From Typhlomys cinereus (lineage: Eukaryota > Chordata > Mammalia > Rodentia > Platacanthomyidae): a stretch of DNA of 64,000 bases. Below are positions 46,223 to 58,640 of the stretch, piece after piece. Position 1 is the first letter of the stretch. Each line of letters opens with the position of its first letter. The position numbers and the translations under genes are program-made. The notes beneath the pieces were generated by a model that worked only from the letters and a program-made list of their open reading frames with translations, was not told the origin of the DNA and did no database searches. The stretch covers positions 13,811,585 through 13,875,584 of the forward strand of contig JALPQD010000006.1 of NCBI GenBank assembly GCA_023101885.1, in the 5' to 3' direction.

Positions 46223-47925
46223 AAGTTGTAATAGAATGCTATTATAATACTTAATCTACATTTCAGGAAAGGCATATGTATCACAATTTAAAATATATGT
46301 AAACTTTAATTCAATAATTTTGCTTTAGGAATATGTCCCAATAAACAATCAATAAAAAGAGCATTGTTTATTTTGAAATTGCTTTTAGTCTTGCAAAATT
46401 TAAAATAGATATTCATCAATGGCAGATTGGATATGTGAATTAGAATCTATAAAATATATTAGAATTAGTGTGTGTCTATTATTGTTTAAAACTCTTACAG
46501 AATATTGGTCTGTGGGGAAATTTATTTCCATGTCATAGTGATGGCAAAATGCAAAATGTACATATTATGCATGCTCTTTATTTATTCAAACAATATAAAA
46601 ATATTTCACACTGGCCAAATATCACAGAGACACTATAGAGAGATAGCTTTCATATTTCATGTGGAACGTAAGATGGAAATAAAAACCTTTCTCTCTGTTT
46701 TGGATTTAACAAGGAAGTATTATGAAAACAATAAACTTGCATTCATTTGAGAAGTTTTTTGTTTTAAATTCTAAAGCAAATGATTTTTCTATCTTGGAAT
46801 TGATAAATAAATGAACTCTATAATTTTAATAGTTTTTTTAATTTTCTCCCTTTCCCCCAAACTGGGAATCAGTGATGCTTTATAAATTCTAATTCTTTGT
46901 CCTGGATAATTTTCTTGATTATTTTGGAACTTCTATGCCTTGAAATATATTGTCTTAATGAATTATTGAGAAAAAAAATTTGTTGAGAATGCTTCAGAAA
47001 ATAAAAGAATATATAGCCATGTTATTGATATTCAAAGCTCAGAGTGCCTGAGCTCATATTATGTGAAGCAGTGAGGGTGAGCACTTCATTTAGTCATAAG
47101 AGACTGACACTAATATCAATGAGAAATAATACTTCAGAGTATAATTGTTAATAAAGTGATTCTACAACTTTAGTGTACAAAAGACTTACCTAAGGAAGCT
47201 TTTTAAAATGCAAACTCAGACTCAGTAGAGTAGATATGGAATTAGTATCCAAAGCATCTTCCAAGATGATTCTAATATAGGAGGCTTGGGGGACACTTTT
47301 TAAGAAATGATGCTAATAAATAAATTGTAATGGTTATATTTTCCTTAAATCATAACTATCAGATTCACTTCTAGGTGGGCCTTTTTAAAGAAAAGGGATC
47401 ATGGAATTACTTAGTGAGAAAAGCAATTCAGAGTCAGATCTATATTCTGTTTCAAGACCTTTTGGCTTTCTGGACCACAGTTCTGAGCCAACATGTTAAT
47501 GAACTGCTGATGTTTACTTCCATCAAATAAAAATTGGCCTGCCTTTTCCTCAAAGAATGTCATTAATATTTATAAATTTCCTTTCTCTTATTATTTTGCA
47601 ATAATAGGCAGTGTGAATGCCCAAGAACATTGCAATAAAAGTGTAACAATGAAAATATAAGAAATAGAGAGCTACAAATGCAGAATTCTGATCAGAGAAA
47701 ACAACTATGTAATATGAATAAAAGACTGTTTTACAGCATTTAGACATAATCAGAATATCAAATCTATGTATCTTAAAGAGCTAAAGAAAATAAGAATATT
47801 AGTACCTGTGTAGAAGTTTGCCTAGATGTTAACTCTGAACTTTCTGGACAGAGAAATCATGGAATGTGCAGAAAGATGTTTATAATGATTCTACAGTGTA
47901 TCCAAATATTCTGATGCATAGCCTA
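46223..47925. other. Unassigned sequence with a MER5A-like fragment
   Basis: About 47150-47310 resembles MER5A in plus orientation ('tctacaactttagtgtaca', 'aagctttttaaaatgcaaac', 'gatgattctaatataggagg'). The remainder is AT-rich without gene features. Confidence 0.45.
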
Positions 47926-47929
47926 GCTT

Positions 47930-48540
47930 TTTGTTATTATAAGCTTGGATAAACTTTAATTAACCCTGTGGTTATTTTTATCCAGACCAGAAGGGGAGCA
48001 CTTCTTCTAGTGCAGGATATGCTTGATAAAATAGAATCCATCATTTGCATGAGAGGCAACTGTGATTGGTTAGTGCAAGCATAGTCTTTCATCTGCATAA
48101 GGGACTCTGCCATCAGTTGTGCAAGCCCAGTCCTTCATTTGCATGTGGAACTAACAGATTGGTGCAGATACCATCACCACAGATGCTCTTGCCACATCCA
48201 CTTTCTGACTGCATAAGCAGGCCGTCCAACAGTGCTGCCCCCCAGGTGTTGCAGCATTAAACTAACAGGAGGCTTCTTTCAAGTGGTCTTTTCTTGCCAT
48301 TTGATCTTCATCACTATTAAATTGGTTGGAACTGGAAACACTAAGAAAAGATAGAAAAAGTGGCAATTGAGCCATTGTTACAACACAAAGCAAATGTGGC
48401 AGCATTCGTAGGAGTGGTAGTAGAGATGGTAACTGTATGTAGTGATTAGAGGTGCAACAGAAGAATTTCAGACAGTGAAGGTGGAGAACAGAGGCAATGA
48501 AGACAAGGATTATGTGACTCCTGTTCACTGGAAGAGTCCC
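47930..48540 (+). mobile_element. Probable LTR-like sequence with octamer-bearing tandem repeats
   Basis: Positions about 48040-48170 hold three tandem units of 46-48 bp, each with a 'cat(t/c)tgcat' octamer-like site (48042, 48090, 48136), 'gattggttagtgcaagc'-type text and 'agtccttcat'. Such repeats are common in retroviral U3 enhancers. No internal retroviral region adjoins it, and the family is not recognised. Confidence 0.4.
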
Positions 48541-49140
48541 TGAGAGATTCTAAGCTTTAACAATGAAGGGTCTAACGACCCTGGGCATAGAATTTTAATA
48601 CTGGTTGCCAGTAGGAATGTGGATTCCAGAACATGAAACATACATATGAGCCCTCACACTACAAGAAACTGCCTGATCCTGCTGTCTGCTGCCATCACCT
48701 GCTGTTGCAAGAAACCAAGGATTATAGTAGTTGTGAAATGCTGGGGAAAACTGGTGTTTAAAGCCCAGGGCTACAAACCTCCAATCAGAATGACTAAAAC
48801 TATGTTTCTGGCTTTTGAAGCCTGAACAATAGGCCCTTAGCTTTCCAGGTTGGAGCTATAAGCCTCTAGGTTTAACAATCCTATTGCTAGGCCTTGGACA
48901 CTTAAAGGCACGGTATTGTCATTAATCCAATAAGCAGCTCTTATTCAGGTGTCTTAAAAGGACCCCAGCAGCTGATTGGTATCATGACTTCCTTTTGTTC
49001 TATGCTCCTCCTAGAACATACTTCTCCAGCCCCATTTGTCTCCTGTACATCTTTTCAACTAGAATAAAAGAAAGGACAAAGAAAATTCCCTGTTTTACTG
49101 TTTCCTGATACTTAGAGTAATATCTGCCACAAGGTTATGT
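48541..49140. other. Unassigned, possibly LTR-derived sequence
   Basis: A stretch ending 'agaataaaagaaaggacaa' and 'actgtttcctgatacttag' could be an LTR R/U5 side, but I cannot name it. No gene is supported. Confidence 0.3.
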
Positions 49141-49144
49141 ATCA

Positions 49145-49315
49145 GTATGTAAATTTTTGTCTTGGGAAGGTGGCAAAATCTCCTGTATCCCAGGATTGTC
49201 TTGAATTCTGCCATGCTATGTGAGATGTAGGATCCACCTTGAACTTCTGATCCTCCTGCCTCTACTACCCAAGGGCTGTATTACAGGAATACATCGCCAC
49301 ACCCTTTTCATGCAG
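49145..49315 (-). mobile_element. B1-like (7SL-derived) SINE, diverged
   Basis: The plus strand reads 'cttgaacttctgatcctcct' + 'gcctctactacccaagggctg' + 'tattacaggaatacatcgcc', which is the reversed B1/Alu left-arm text. It is old. Confidence 0.8.
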
Positions 49316-49974
49316 GGTTTTGGGAACTCTAGGCAAGTTCTATCAATTGATTCATATTTGCAGCCCAGTTAATAGTTCTTTCAAGTATGAATGAAGAAAT
49401 ATGTAATTAATTTTCAGTGCCATAAATTTTCAAGAAGTAAAGAAGATATGCAATCTGTTATAGCAAACACAACACACCTAAACTCTGGAATCAGAGGTAG
49501 GGGTTAGTAATGGTCATATAAGACAAAATTTCAATCATCCCTACTAACTACCCCTTCTCCTATCATTTATACAATAATGTGGAATTGCCACTGATTTTGA
49601 TGTTCAAGACCTTTCCCATAAACTTGTAACAATAGTTACAGTTAAGTACATTGGCTATTTCCTGAGAAAGACATAGAATACAGGTGGTCTTCAAGTGATT
49701 CTTGCTGGAGCAGTGGAAATATGCCAAGGCAAGCACCAGATACTGTAGAGAATTGTTATAGATTTGTGTCACTTTAGTAGGAAATACATTCTATATCTTG
49801 TGCTATATCAGTGAACCAGAAGAATTGCCTGTCACTTATTTTTAAACTTGATCTCAGGTAACAAAGACAAAAATATTTATAAAATATTCATAAAACTATA
49901 TGTATAATTGATAAATATAATGATTAAAATATGTGGACAAGTTCACAAAGACAAAGGAATAGAGATTTTCTTTA

Positions 49975-50202
49975 TGCATGTATGTGGTGTGTGTGTGTAA
50001 CTGTTCATGTCCAAGGACAACTTTCCATGCTACCTCAAGAACATGATCCATCTCCTTTGAGATATTGGCTACCTAGGACGATCCAGAGACCACCTGTCTT
50101 TGTCTCTTAAGTGCTGAGATTACAAATGCACGTCATCATTTCAGGCATCTTTATATGGGTTCTAAGGAATTAGACTCATGTCTTCACACTTATAAGACAA
50201 AC
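49975..50202 (-). mobile_element. B4-like SINE
   Basis: A TG-rich tail at 49983-49999, B1-like 'aagtgctgagattacaaatg' and ID-like 'tatgggttctaaggaattag' in that order suggest a B4/ID-B1 composite SINE on the minus strand. Confidence 0.6.
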
Positions 50203-50630
50203 TGTCATAGTTAAGCACATGTGTCAACTTGACTGTTGACGGTTTCAACTCTGGGCACATTTGTAGAGAGTTGATGGTTGAGTTAAGCCCAAAGCAAACT
50301 GCAAGAGATTGTCTAGCTGATAGGAAAGGCCCAGCCATGGTGGGTGGGATTAGGCCCTGGAATAAATCACAGAGAGCTGGTTGAGAGAGTCGGCATCTTT
50401 CTGTTTACTTGGCCAGACATGATAGTCTGGCAAGTAAGGATTATCTATCTCTCAGCCATTATGTGGTGATGGTGTGGCCAGTATCCTCGGCCTTGGTGTT
50501 GGTACATGCTCTTCCATCAAGCTGGACTAAGAACTGTAACCAGGAATTGTAAGAGAGAATAAACCCTCGTTCCCTTAAGTTGTTTGATGGTAATTTATCA
50601 GCAATGTTGCAGCCAGACTGCAACAAAAGC
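50203..50630 (+). mobile_element. MaLR-type solo LTR
   Basis: It starts 'gtcatagttaagcacatgtg' + 'tcaacttgac', contains 'ggtgggattaggccctgga' and 'agagctggttgagagagtc', and ends near 'agactgcaacaaaag'. It is a sister of the copy at 26174. Confidence 0.7.
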
Positions 50631-51499
50631 ACTTTACCAATAGTCTTTTCCTCAGCTGATTATATTTTTAAAAGAATGATTCAATATACAACTGCCATGA
50701 AAGCTTCTTTTTCTATGGAATAGTAGCTATGACTAGTGCTGTTCTGAAGGTGTTAGTCATTTAATTGCTCTCATTTGCACATAGGGAGGGTCTGGAGATA
50801 GTCTGTGGTTTCCAGTCTGACTTTTAGTGTCCTAGGCAAAAACCCTTTGCCACCTGCTTCAGCAGTATGGGGCAATATGCCCAGTAATGCTCAACATATG
50901 TAACTAGTCCATGTGCTACAATTTCTGTTTCCTTTCTGGCTTGCAATCCAGCTTCCCACTGAGACAGTAGCTTCATCTAATCATCAAGCCATTTACCTGG
51001 TACTTGAGCCTTTTCTAACTCCCTTATTCTATGTTCTCTGAGAGCCATAATTTGAAGTTCCTTTCAAACTAGGCTAAGCTGTCTCCATATAGTAGAATAG
51101 CAGAGGTACTGTTCAAAAATTCTTCCAATAGTCAACCTGCCTTCTAGGCAGAATCTCCTGAATATCAGCATAAACCTCAACTGAGTTGAAATTCTCCTCT
51201 TTAAGGACCAGCCCTGCTATAAAATTCATTTCCTCAGCCCAAATTTTGTTGTTTCTTGCTCTTTTCTAAAAATTATTCCGGTATTGACAGCATAGTATGC
51301 CTGAGTCCAATTCACATGTTAGAAACTGTTAGAATATTCTGACCTGAGAAAGTAGGTAGCATACTTAGGAGAGTGACAGGTACACCTAAGACTCCTGAAA
51401 GGTCAAGAATTTTCTACTTCTCAATTTCTTATAAGCAGGGCCATTGTAATAGAGATGAGACTTCAACTTTCAAATAAAGACAATAAGACTTAGCATACC
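50631..51499. other. Unassigned sequence
   Basis: No gene. The text does not match a repeat I recognise, although it sits between two LTRs and could be a retroviral internal remnant. Confidence 0.3.
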
Positions 51500-51866
51500 A
51501 GTTACTCTTATCTGTCGCTATAAAACACCACTTAAAGCAACTTAAGGGAGAAAGGGGAGATTTATTCAGCTTATGGTTCTAGAGAGGAAGATACAGTCTA
51601 TTATGGCAAAAAAGGCATGGCTGGTTGGCAGAAGCTGGAGGTGGCATAAATCATGTCCACCAAGAAGGCTGAGAGCTGCAAACTTCTCACTGCAACTGTG
51701 AGAGCAGAGTAAAGGAAACTGTGGGGCTAAACAACCTCAAGACCCACCCCCCTGTGATTTCCTTCCTCCAGCAAAGCTCCACCTCTAATACCATGACCTT
51801 CCCAAACAGCTAAAGATTCAAACACATGACCCTATGGAGGACAACTCAGATTTCAAATCATGACAG
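51500..51866 (-). mobile_element. MaLR solo LTR
   Basis: It has the same layout as the array LTRs: 'agttactcttatctgtcgc', 'gagatttattcagcttatgg', 'ggcaaaaaaggcatggctgg', and the far end 'gatttcaaatcatgaca'. No internal region adjoins it. Confidence 0.75.
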
Positions 51867-51887
51867 GTAATAATCCACTTGTTGAAA

Positions 51888-52429
51888 CCATAATCCAGAA
51901 CTTCAGAGACTCTATATCAACCACCTAGAACTAGGCCAAGCCTAATCTCTCCCCATCCTGAAGCTCAGGGAAATTTGTGGAACAGGGGGCGATAAGTTTA
52001 TAAGAGCACAAGGATGGGAGGGGCAATGATATGCAAGATACTCCACACAAGTTAGGGCCGAAGCAATAATAATTGGACTTTGCATGCCCTGCGCAATGTC
52101 CAATACACTATTGATGCCACAAAGTCTAGCATTTGCTAAAGGCACCAAGATCCTTGGAGGCAAGGGATTGACAGCCACAGTAGTGTTCTTATGCTTAAGG
52201 GGAACACGGGAAAGGGTTCAGGGAAATGCCACTGGGTCCTTGTACGTCATTGGAGAGGAGGGCCCAGAGGAGAGTCTGGCATGCACATTAAAGGATTCTC
52301 AGGGGATTGGGGGGGAGGCACTGGAGGATGGGGAGGGAGAGCAGGGGGGGTGGAGGGAGGAGGAGGGAAGGAGGGAACCGGTGTACCTACCAAGTTTGTA
52401 TGAGCAGAAATAATAATAAAAAATGTTAA

Positions 52430-52476
<47 letters not shown>

Positions 52477-52477
52477 A
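51888..52477 (+). mobile_element. L1 3' end with 19-bp TSD and AAAT-rich tail
   Basis: The 3'UTR of the recurrent family runs from 'ccataatccagaacttcag' to 'gtttgtatgagcagaaata'. The tail has become an (AAAT)n microsatellite (about 52427-52477). The target-site duplication 'aataatccacttgttgaaa' is exact at 51869-51887 and 52478-52496. Confidence 0.95.
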
Positions 52478-52724
52478 AATAATCCACTTGTTGAAATAAA
52501 ACCACTATTTTTTCTTTTGGAGTCAAAATTTACATATTTCTAGGATCATTATTGGACTAATAGTTCAACTTTATCAAACAATTTTAATGTGGTGATTGCT
52601 TTGTATCTTTATTTGGGACTTTACAATGAAACTAGCCTCAGTAACTTATTACCAATGTTAACAAAATGAGCAATAAACTGAGAGGGCAAAGATGGGTACT
52701 TCTTGATAAAAACAAAGGGTCATT

Positions 52725-53010
52725 GACCCAGGTTAAAGCCATTTTCTGGAAAGAAGAAGGAACCTGAGTTCAGATCCCCTGATCTCATGTAAAAATTCCT
52801 GTTGGAAATGACGGTGGCCTGCTGTTCTGACTCTAGAAGGCAGAGCCTGGAAAACCCCAGTGCAAAACAGTAAGTATATAGAACAATCTAGGATGATTCC
52901 CAAAGTCATCCTTAGGCCTTCATAGGCACACAAAGTGCCCACTTCTACAGAGACAGGGAGAGAGAGAGAGAGAGAAAGAGAGAGGCATACACACATCAAA
53001 AAATAAAAAT
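52725..53010 (+). mobile_element. tRNA-derived SINE
   Basis: 'gaacctgagttcagatcccc' marks the B-box side, followed by the body 'gaaggcagagcctggaaaac', 'ctaggatgattcccaaagtc' and an (AG)n tail at 52955-52983. Its head is diverged. Confidence 0.7.
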
Positions 53011-53653
53011 TAAAAAATCTTAAAGGGCCAACTGAGTTCTTATACGTAGTTCAAAATATCAATGGCTTTGGAAAAGAGTGAGGTTAATGACACAAATGAA
53101 AACAATTAGCTGAATAAAGCAACATATTTATTTGTTAGTTGAGTTTCTCAGTGAAAGGAAATGTGCTTTCCAGTTTCACCAAGACTGTAAAATGTTAAAA
53201 TGTTTATTTTCCATCCGTTTTCCATAGAGGTAAACTATTGCTTAATACTGGATTTCAGGAAATCACTATCATCAGGAATTATCTGCCATTGTTAATGAAT
53301 GGATTAAAGACAGCTTGGAAGACTATGCTTACTCCAGAATGAGGACAAGCAAGAAATGAGGAAACAAAACTGGTTATTAATGTGTAAGGGATTTTTTTGG
53401 TACAAAATAGTACTTAAAGATCTAATCAGGTGACAACAACCAATGTTTTATTATAGCACAGTAGATATATAAATATGTAGTCTGATTACTAACTAGGAAA
53501 GTTGATATCCCTAGAATGTTTCCTTTGCATGTATTAGTTGGATTTAGTTAAAAGATATACTGTCACTAAGATTTATCTGTCCTTTCATTAAAGGAAAGTA
53601 AATTGAGCACAAAAGAGTGTTAGCCAATCAGGCTAATATGTTCATAATTATCC
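53011..53653. other. Unassigned sequence
   Basis: AT-rich, with no recognisable feature. Confidence 0.35.
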
Positions 53654-53670
53654 AAAAATGCTCTGTGAGA

Positions 53671-54233
53671 GACTCTATATCAACCACCTGGAACTAGGCC
53701 AGCCTAATCTCTCCCCATCCTGAAGCTCAGGGAAATTTGAGGAAGTGGGGGTGGTAAGATTGGAAGAGCACAAGGATGGGAGGAGCAATGATATGCAAGA
53801 TACTCCACACAAGTTAGGGCCGAAGCAATCATAATTGGACTTTGCATGCCCTGCGCAATGTCCAACACACTAGTTGACCCCACAAAGTCTAACATTTGCT
53901 AAAGGCACTAGGATCCTTGGAGGCAATAGATTGACAGCCACAGTAGTGTTCCTATGCTTAAGGGGAACACAGGAAAAGGTTCTGGGAAATGCCACTAGGT
54001 CCTTGCACCTAATCAGAGAGGAGGACCAGAGGAGAGTTTGGCATGCACATTGAAGGATGATCCGGGAATGGGAGGGGGAGGCACTGGGAGATGGGGAGGG
54101 AAGGGGAGAGGAGGGGGGCACAGGGATGTGGGTGGGTGGAGGGAGGGAGGGGACCGGTGTACTTGTTAAGTTTGTATGAGTGGAAATAAAAATTTATATA
54201 TATAAAAGAAATCACAGTAAGTCTGAATTAAAA
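53671..54233 (+). mobile_element. L1 3' end with 17-bp TSD and candidate 3' transduction
   Basis: The 3'UTR of the recurrent family runs from 'gactctatatcaaccacctg' to 'gtatgagtggaaataaaaa' at about 54192. About 37 further bases (54193-54229, 'aagaaatcacagtaagtctg' within) precede a second A-run. The target-site duplication 'aaaaatgctctgtgaga' is exact at 53654-53670 and 54234-54250 and encloses the extra segment, so the extra bases arrived with the L1. Confidence 0.9.
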
Positions 54234-54242
54234 AAAAATGCT

Positions 54243-54600
54243 CTGTGAGACTAGGAAGATTGCTCAATGGTTAATTTTCTTGAAGCACAAGCAAAGGCAT
54301 CAGTATTCAGATGACCAGATTCTATATAAAATGCTGAATGGTATGCAGCCCAACTGCAATTCTAGCCTCAGAAGGCAGAGATTGTGAATCCTCAAAGCAA
54401 GCTGACTAGCTAAACTAGCATTTTCAGTGAGTCCTGGGTTTGATTAGGAATTCTGTCTCAAAAAAATAAGGCATAAGAGAGATCAATTAGTATTCCCAAT
54501 ATCAACCTCAGGCCTTCACATGCGTACACACTTGTTTATGTCCACTCATACACATCTGTGCCCATACACATGAATATGTGCACACATATTCCCAAAACAC
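54243..54600 (+). mobile_element. B2/B4-like SINE
   Basis: The head 'gagactaggaagattgctc' with 'aatggttaattttcttgaag', the body 'gcctcagaaggcagagattg', and a CA/TG-rich tail. The L1 just upstream inserted at its 5' edge. Confidence 0.65.
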
Positions 54601-54906
54601 ATACAAATGAAAAAGAAGTATTCTAGATAAACTTATACAATGATGCATATGTTTACATATTCATATAGGAAATAGGCTATTCATACTATAAACTCTGTAA
54701 GGTAAAAATTGCATAATTCCTGACAGGTTACTGATAATAATCTAGTGGTATATTTAATATACATCAAATATTACTAATTATGATACTTCACATTGTGAAT
54801 ACACAAAAGGATCAGCAACACAGAGTCTATCAGAAAAGCAATGTGATGCTCATTACTTGATTTTGTGTAGAAAGGGGTCTAATGAAAAGTTCTTTGAAGA
54901 GGCAAC
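54601..54906. other. Unassigned sequence
   Basis: AT-rich. Nothing recognised. Confidence 0.35.
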
Positions 54907-55185
54907 AAACAGGCTGGCAAGATGGTTTAGTGAGTAAAAGCATCTGTGTGAAAACTTGTTGATCTGAGTTCGATGCCTGAAGCCTACAAGGTAGGAGGAA
55001 AAAACTGACTTTAGAAAGTTGTCCTCTGTTCTCCGCATATGCATAGTGGCATATATTTGTTCTCTCTTTCTCTTTCTCTCTCTCTCTCTTTCTTTTCTCC
55101 TTCACTAACTCTCTCTCCTTTTCTCTTTCCCTCCCTGTCCCTTTTTTTCCCTCTTCTCTCTTAAATAAAAAAAAAAAAAAATTAA
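54907..55185 (+). mobile_element. B2-type SINE with long polypyrimidine tail
   Basis: 'ggctggcaagatggtttagt' is the head and 'gatctgagttcgatgcctg' the B-box region. The tail is a CT-rich tract of about 100 bp (55060-55160), then AAATAAA and a poly(A). Confidence 0.8.
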
Positions 55186-56446
55186 AGGTGTAACATAAAC
55201 ATTTAGGTTAAATCCTGAAGGAAGAAATCTAGGCATGAAACTTCTGAAGTGGAGAAAAGAAGTGGTTGTGTTCCAGTAACTGAAAGATCAGTGAGCAGAC
55301 AGTGATAACAGCTGTAAATATGATTTGCAAGGTAGATATATATTGTAGTGCCTTATGGCTATGGTTTGTATTTGCAGCACAACTGTAAGTTAATAAAAGA
55401 AAGAGCAGTCTGCCGAACTATATAAATGACAACTTTCTACCACAGATGGTATCACCCCCCCAAAAAAAGAAAAAACCAGCAGGTTAACTTAGGATGGGAT
55501 GGATCTATTGAACTGTGAACTAAAGAGCCACAGAGAACAATGTTCCATTGAGTATATTGTGCCAGGAAACTTGTCACTTTTGGCAAATGACCTATATATT
55601 AAATATTTGCAAGTATATATAATGATAGTCTGAAAATATATATTTCCAAACATATATATTTCCAAGTAACATTTGGCCCAGCTGAGAGCTCTATACAAGG
55701 TTCAACTCTGGGAAAAACCTGATAATTATTAAGTCTGAATTGACAATTGAACATTCCAAATTCTAGCTGATGAGTTTGCTTCAATTGTTTCATTGAACTT
55801 GGAGCCATTACAGGACATCTATGTTGAATTGTTCTAGATTATAATTATAATGGGCAAAATTGTGGAGTTAGTATTAAAAATAAAGACTATTGTTTAAAAG
55901 CTGGCATTGAAGCAAGGGAGGAGAGTGTTTATAGCCAAGGTCTGGGACCATCACACCCTGTTCTTTGTAAAGTACATGTTTTATTTTACACTAAGCTCTA
56001 GATTTCTCTGAAAATGGCTCTGTAGTCACAAGGAGGAAGGTCTTGTGAATGACTGAGGTGTGAATAAGAAATCAGGTATCTGAGATGGGAAAACACCTTT
56101 GCTTTGAGTGAGCAAACTTCAAACAACCTTTTGAAATGGATACTGAGACACATATTCAAAAGTGGCCACATTAAAAAAAAAAAAACTGGAATAGTTTTCC
56201 AGGAAGGGAATACTATCAAGGACATGTCTAAGCTCATTTTTCCTCATTGAAGTTAGGTTAAAGGTTTGCATCTGAAATGCAGCAAGGTGGTTGAAAGATA
56301 AAGATGCAAACTAAAGAACTATTCCTTGGGGGAATGATGATTAAAAACACATTGGTCAACTATGAGCTACATACAGATCCAGGAAGAAATAATGAACAAT
56401 GATTTTCAGTTTGAGCTGCCATTAGAATCATTCAGAAGTTTAAAAT
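55186..56446. other. Unassigned sequence
   Basis: No gene is supported. A short MER5A-like piece may lie at 56405-56446 ('gccattagaatcattcagaa'). Confidence 0.35.
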
Positions 56447-56676
56447 GGAGCTGGAAAAAAGTCTCAGTGGGTAGAGTGCTTGCTGTGTAATCATGAGGAC
56501 CTAAGTTCAATAAAGTCAGGTATGGGGGTTTATGCTTGTAATCCTGGTGCTGGGCAGGTGGAGAGGTGGATACAAGTATATCCTGGGTGCTGATTGGACC
56601 GCTAATCTAGCCTAAATGATGAGCTTCAAGACAATGAGGGACTTGTTGGAAAATACAAGATTCATGGTGCTCAAGG

Positions 56677-56732
<56 letters not shown>
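56447..56732 (+). mobile_element. B4-like SINE ending in (CA)n
   Basis: 'gagctggaaaaaagtctcag' with 'gagtgcttgctgtgtaatc' is the tRNA-like head, followed by 'atgcttgtaatcctggtgct' body text. The tail is an uninterrupted (CA)n at 56679-56731. Confidence 0.75.
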
Positions 56733-56733
<1 letters not shown>

Positions 56734-56805
56734 TGGCATTCTATTTTAGATGGTCTTCAGCATAGAGCAAAAACTTTTTCTAGTATTCTTTAGATGGTCC
56801 TTCGC

Positions 56806-57315
56806 GATAGTTAATCCTGGGTATCAACTTGACCAAACCAGGTTTTAACTCAGATTAGCTGTCAGACTACCAAAGAGTTTATCTCAATCAATACATTTAC
56901 AATACAAAGCCCAGGCCTAGATATGATTGGAACCTCCCAGTAGCAGACCAGATAAAAGGAACCATAGAACAGAAGACTTTGAAGAAAGACTTTGAAGAAG
57001 CTATGCTAGAAAACTCTCTTCCCTCCTGCTGCCAGGCTTCTTCACTTCTTTGACTCTCCAGGAATCCTCCAGCCTTCAGCTGTCACCCACTGGCCTACTG
57101 GACTGAGCAGCTCTGATCCTCCAAGATGTTTGTAATGACTTAGCTGCCTTCAGCTTTAGCCACCAGCCATGTCGCCTCTGCCATGAAACACACCTCTGGA
57201 ACTGCAAGCTGGATTCTCCCCTCTGGAACTGCAAGCTGGATAAATTTCCCTTTCTCCCTTAAATTACTTGTCTTCTAATGTTCTCTCACAGCAACAGTTA
57301 AGAGTAACTATTACA
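56806..57315 (+). mobile_element. MaLR-type solo LTR
   Basis: It starts 'gatagttaatcctgggtatc', with an internal partial duplication ('ctctggaactgcaagctgga' twice, 57202-57241). The 3' end is 'ctctcacagcaacagttaag' + 'agtaactattaca'. 'gtccttc' occurs just outside both ends and may be the target-site duplication. Confidence 0.75.
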
Positions 57316-57744
57316 GTCCTTCATGATTACAGTTGAAAATTCTAACATAGAGACTAGAAAGAAGCTCTAGGAGGATGTAGAATGTGTTGGGCAGAAATTT
57401 GATCTCTATAGACTTTCTAAAATCCTTTCTAAACTGTTCATTGTTTCATAGTTAATTTATATTCTCTATACAGTTTGTTCTTAAATAAGCTTTCCTCTTT
57501 TTGCATATTTACGATAAAGAATTTATTTTTAGATCACAGATATAGCTGTTTATTTACAATTCATCTGTTTTGCATACAAGATATAGCATGTGATATTTGT
57601 AGGTTTTTTATCTTAAAAATCTAGTTCATTTAGTGTATATGATATTGTCATTATTATCCTCTTGGCCAAGATGATTATACCATTAAGACAAATTTAAACA
57701 TGTAATCTAAACACAGGTATAGGCTGCGCTTCATAGTTCCCATT

Positions 57745-57822
57745 TTTATGGCTGAAGTGAGAGGTTTACGTGAGTTCAGGATTTGTTGCCAGCTTGGGCA
57801 ACCAAGTGAGGTGTTGTCTCAG

Positions 57823-57850
<28 letters not shown>
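57745..57850 (+). mobile_element. B1/Alu-like fragment ending in (GA)n
   Basis: 'gtgagttcaggatttgttgc', 'cagcttgggcaaccaagtga' and 'ggtgttgtctcaggagaga' follow the 7SL-derived consensus order. A (GA)n run of about 14 units is at 57823-57850. Confidence 0.65.
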
Positions 57851-57853
<3 letters not shown>

Positions 57854-58499
57854 TACAAAACAGAAAGTATAGCATGACCATCTGTTTGCTTGGTATGCAA
57901 AATGACAAACACAAGAGGGAATTTCCTGTCTACTAAAGCTTTCCTTGTTGAGTACTTTTTCTGGCATCTTGGTTTATACTCTACCTCTTCAACCACAGTC
58001 ATAAACTCTACCTTTTAGCAAGATTGGCATTTTAAACAGAGAAAACTTATTTATTTCACTTTGTTTTCTTCAGTGGTTTAACAAAAGTGGTTATTAGACC
58101 ATGTCCAAATGCTTCAGGATGGAGAACACCATGTTTTTAGTGGCCTCTATCTGCCTATCTAGTCTCATGTTTTTGCCTCCTCTAAGAAAAATCTATACTT
58201 GTGCAATAAAGGCCTGACCTCTGGGTCTTTGTAAAATGCTTCCCCTTCTTTTCCCTGCATTGTTATGGGCTCATGGATTTCTGTACTCCAAAGCTACACA
58301 ATCACACCTCTATTTCAGTGTTTCGTCATGTGGACTGCTATCATGTAATGCTTCTCCAAGTAAACAGTGACCTTATATCCATTATCTTTGTTTATTAAAT
58401 GAATAACTCAGTTTCTAGTTACAGTGAAGGATAGCCTGGCATATGTCTCATATTATTGTTTACTTTGAAACAAACAAGTACACTCTCATCTAGTATGGC
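57851..58499. other. Unassigned sequence
   Basis: Nothing recognised. Confidence 0.35.
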
Positions 58500-58640
58500 C
58501 ATTATCTGAATATACACATCCTCAGGGTCTTCTCAGAAATGCAGAATTTCAGATTCTAGACCTAGTTAACCTAACAAGAGTCCCAGGTGACTCATGTTTA
58601 CAATTCAGCCTGGGGAGTGTTGGTCTAGGAATGATGCCAT
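58500..58640 (+). mobile_element. MER5A-like hAT-Charlie fragment
   Basis: 'cagaaatgcagaatttcaga', 'taacaagagtcccaggtgac' and 'agtgttggtctaggaatg' resemble the MER5A consensus order. It is diverged and nonautonomous. Confidence 0.55.
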
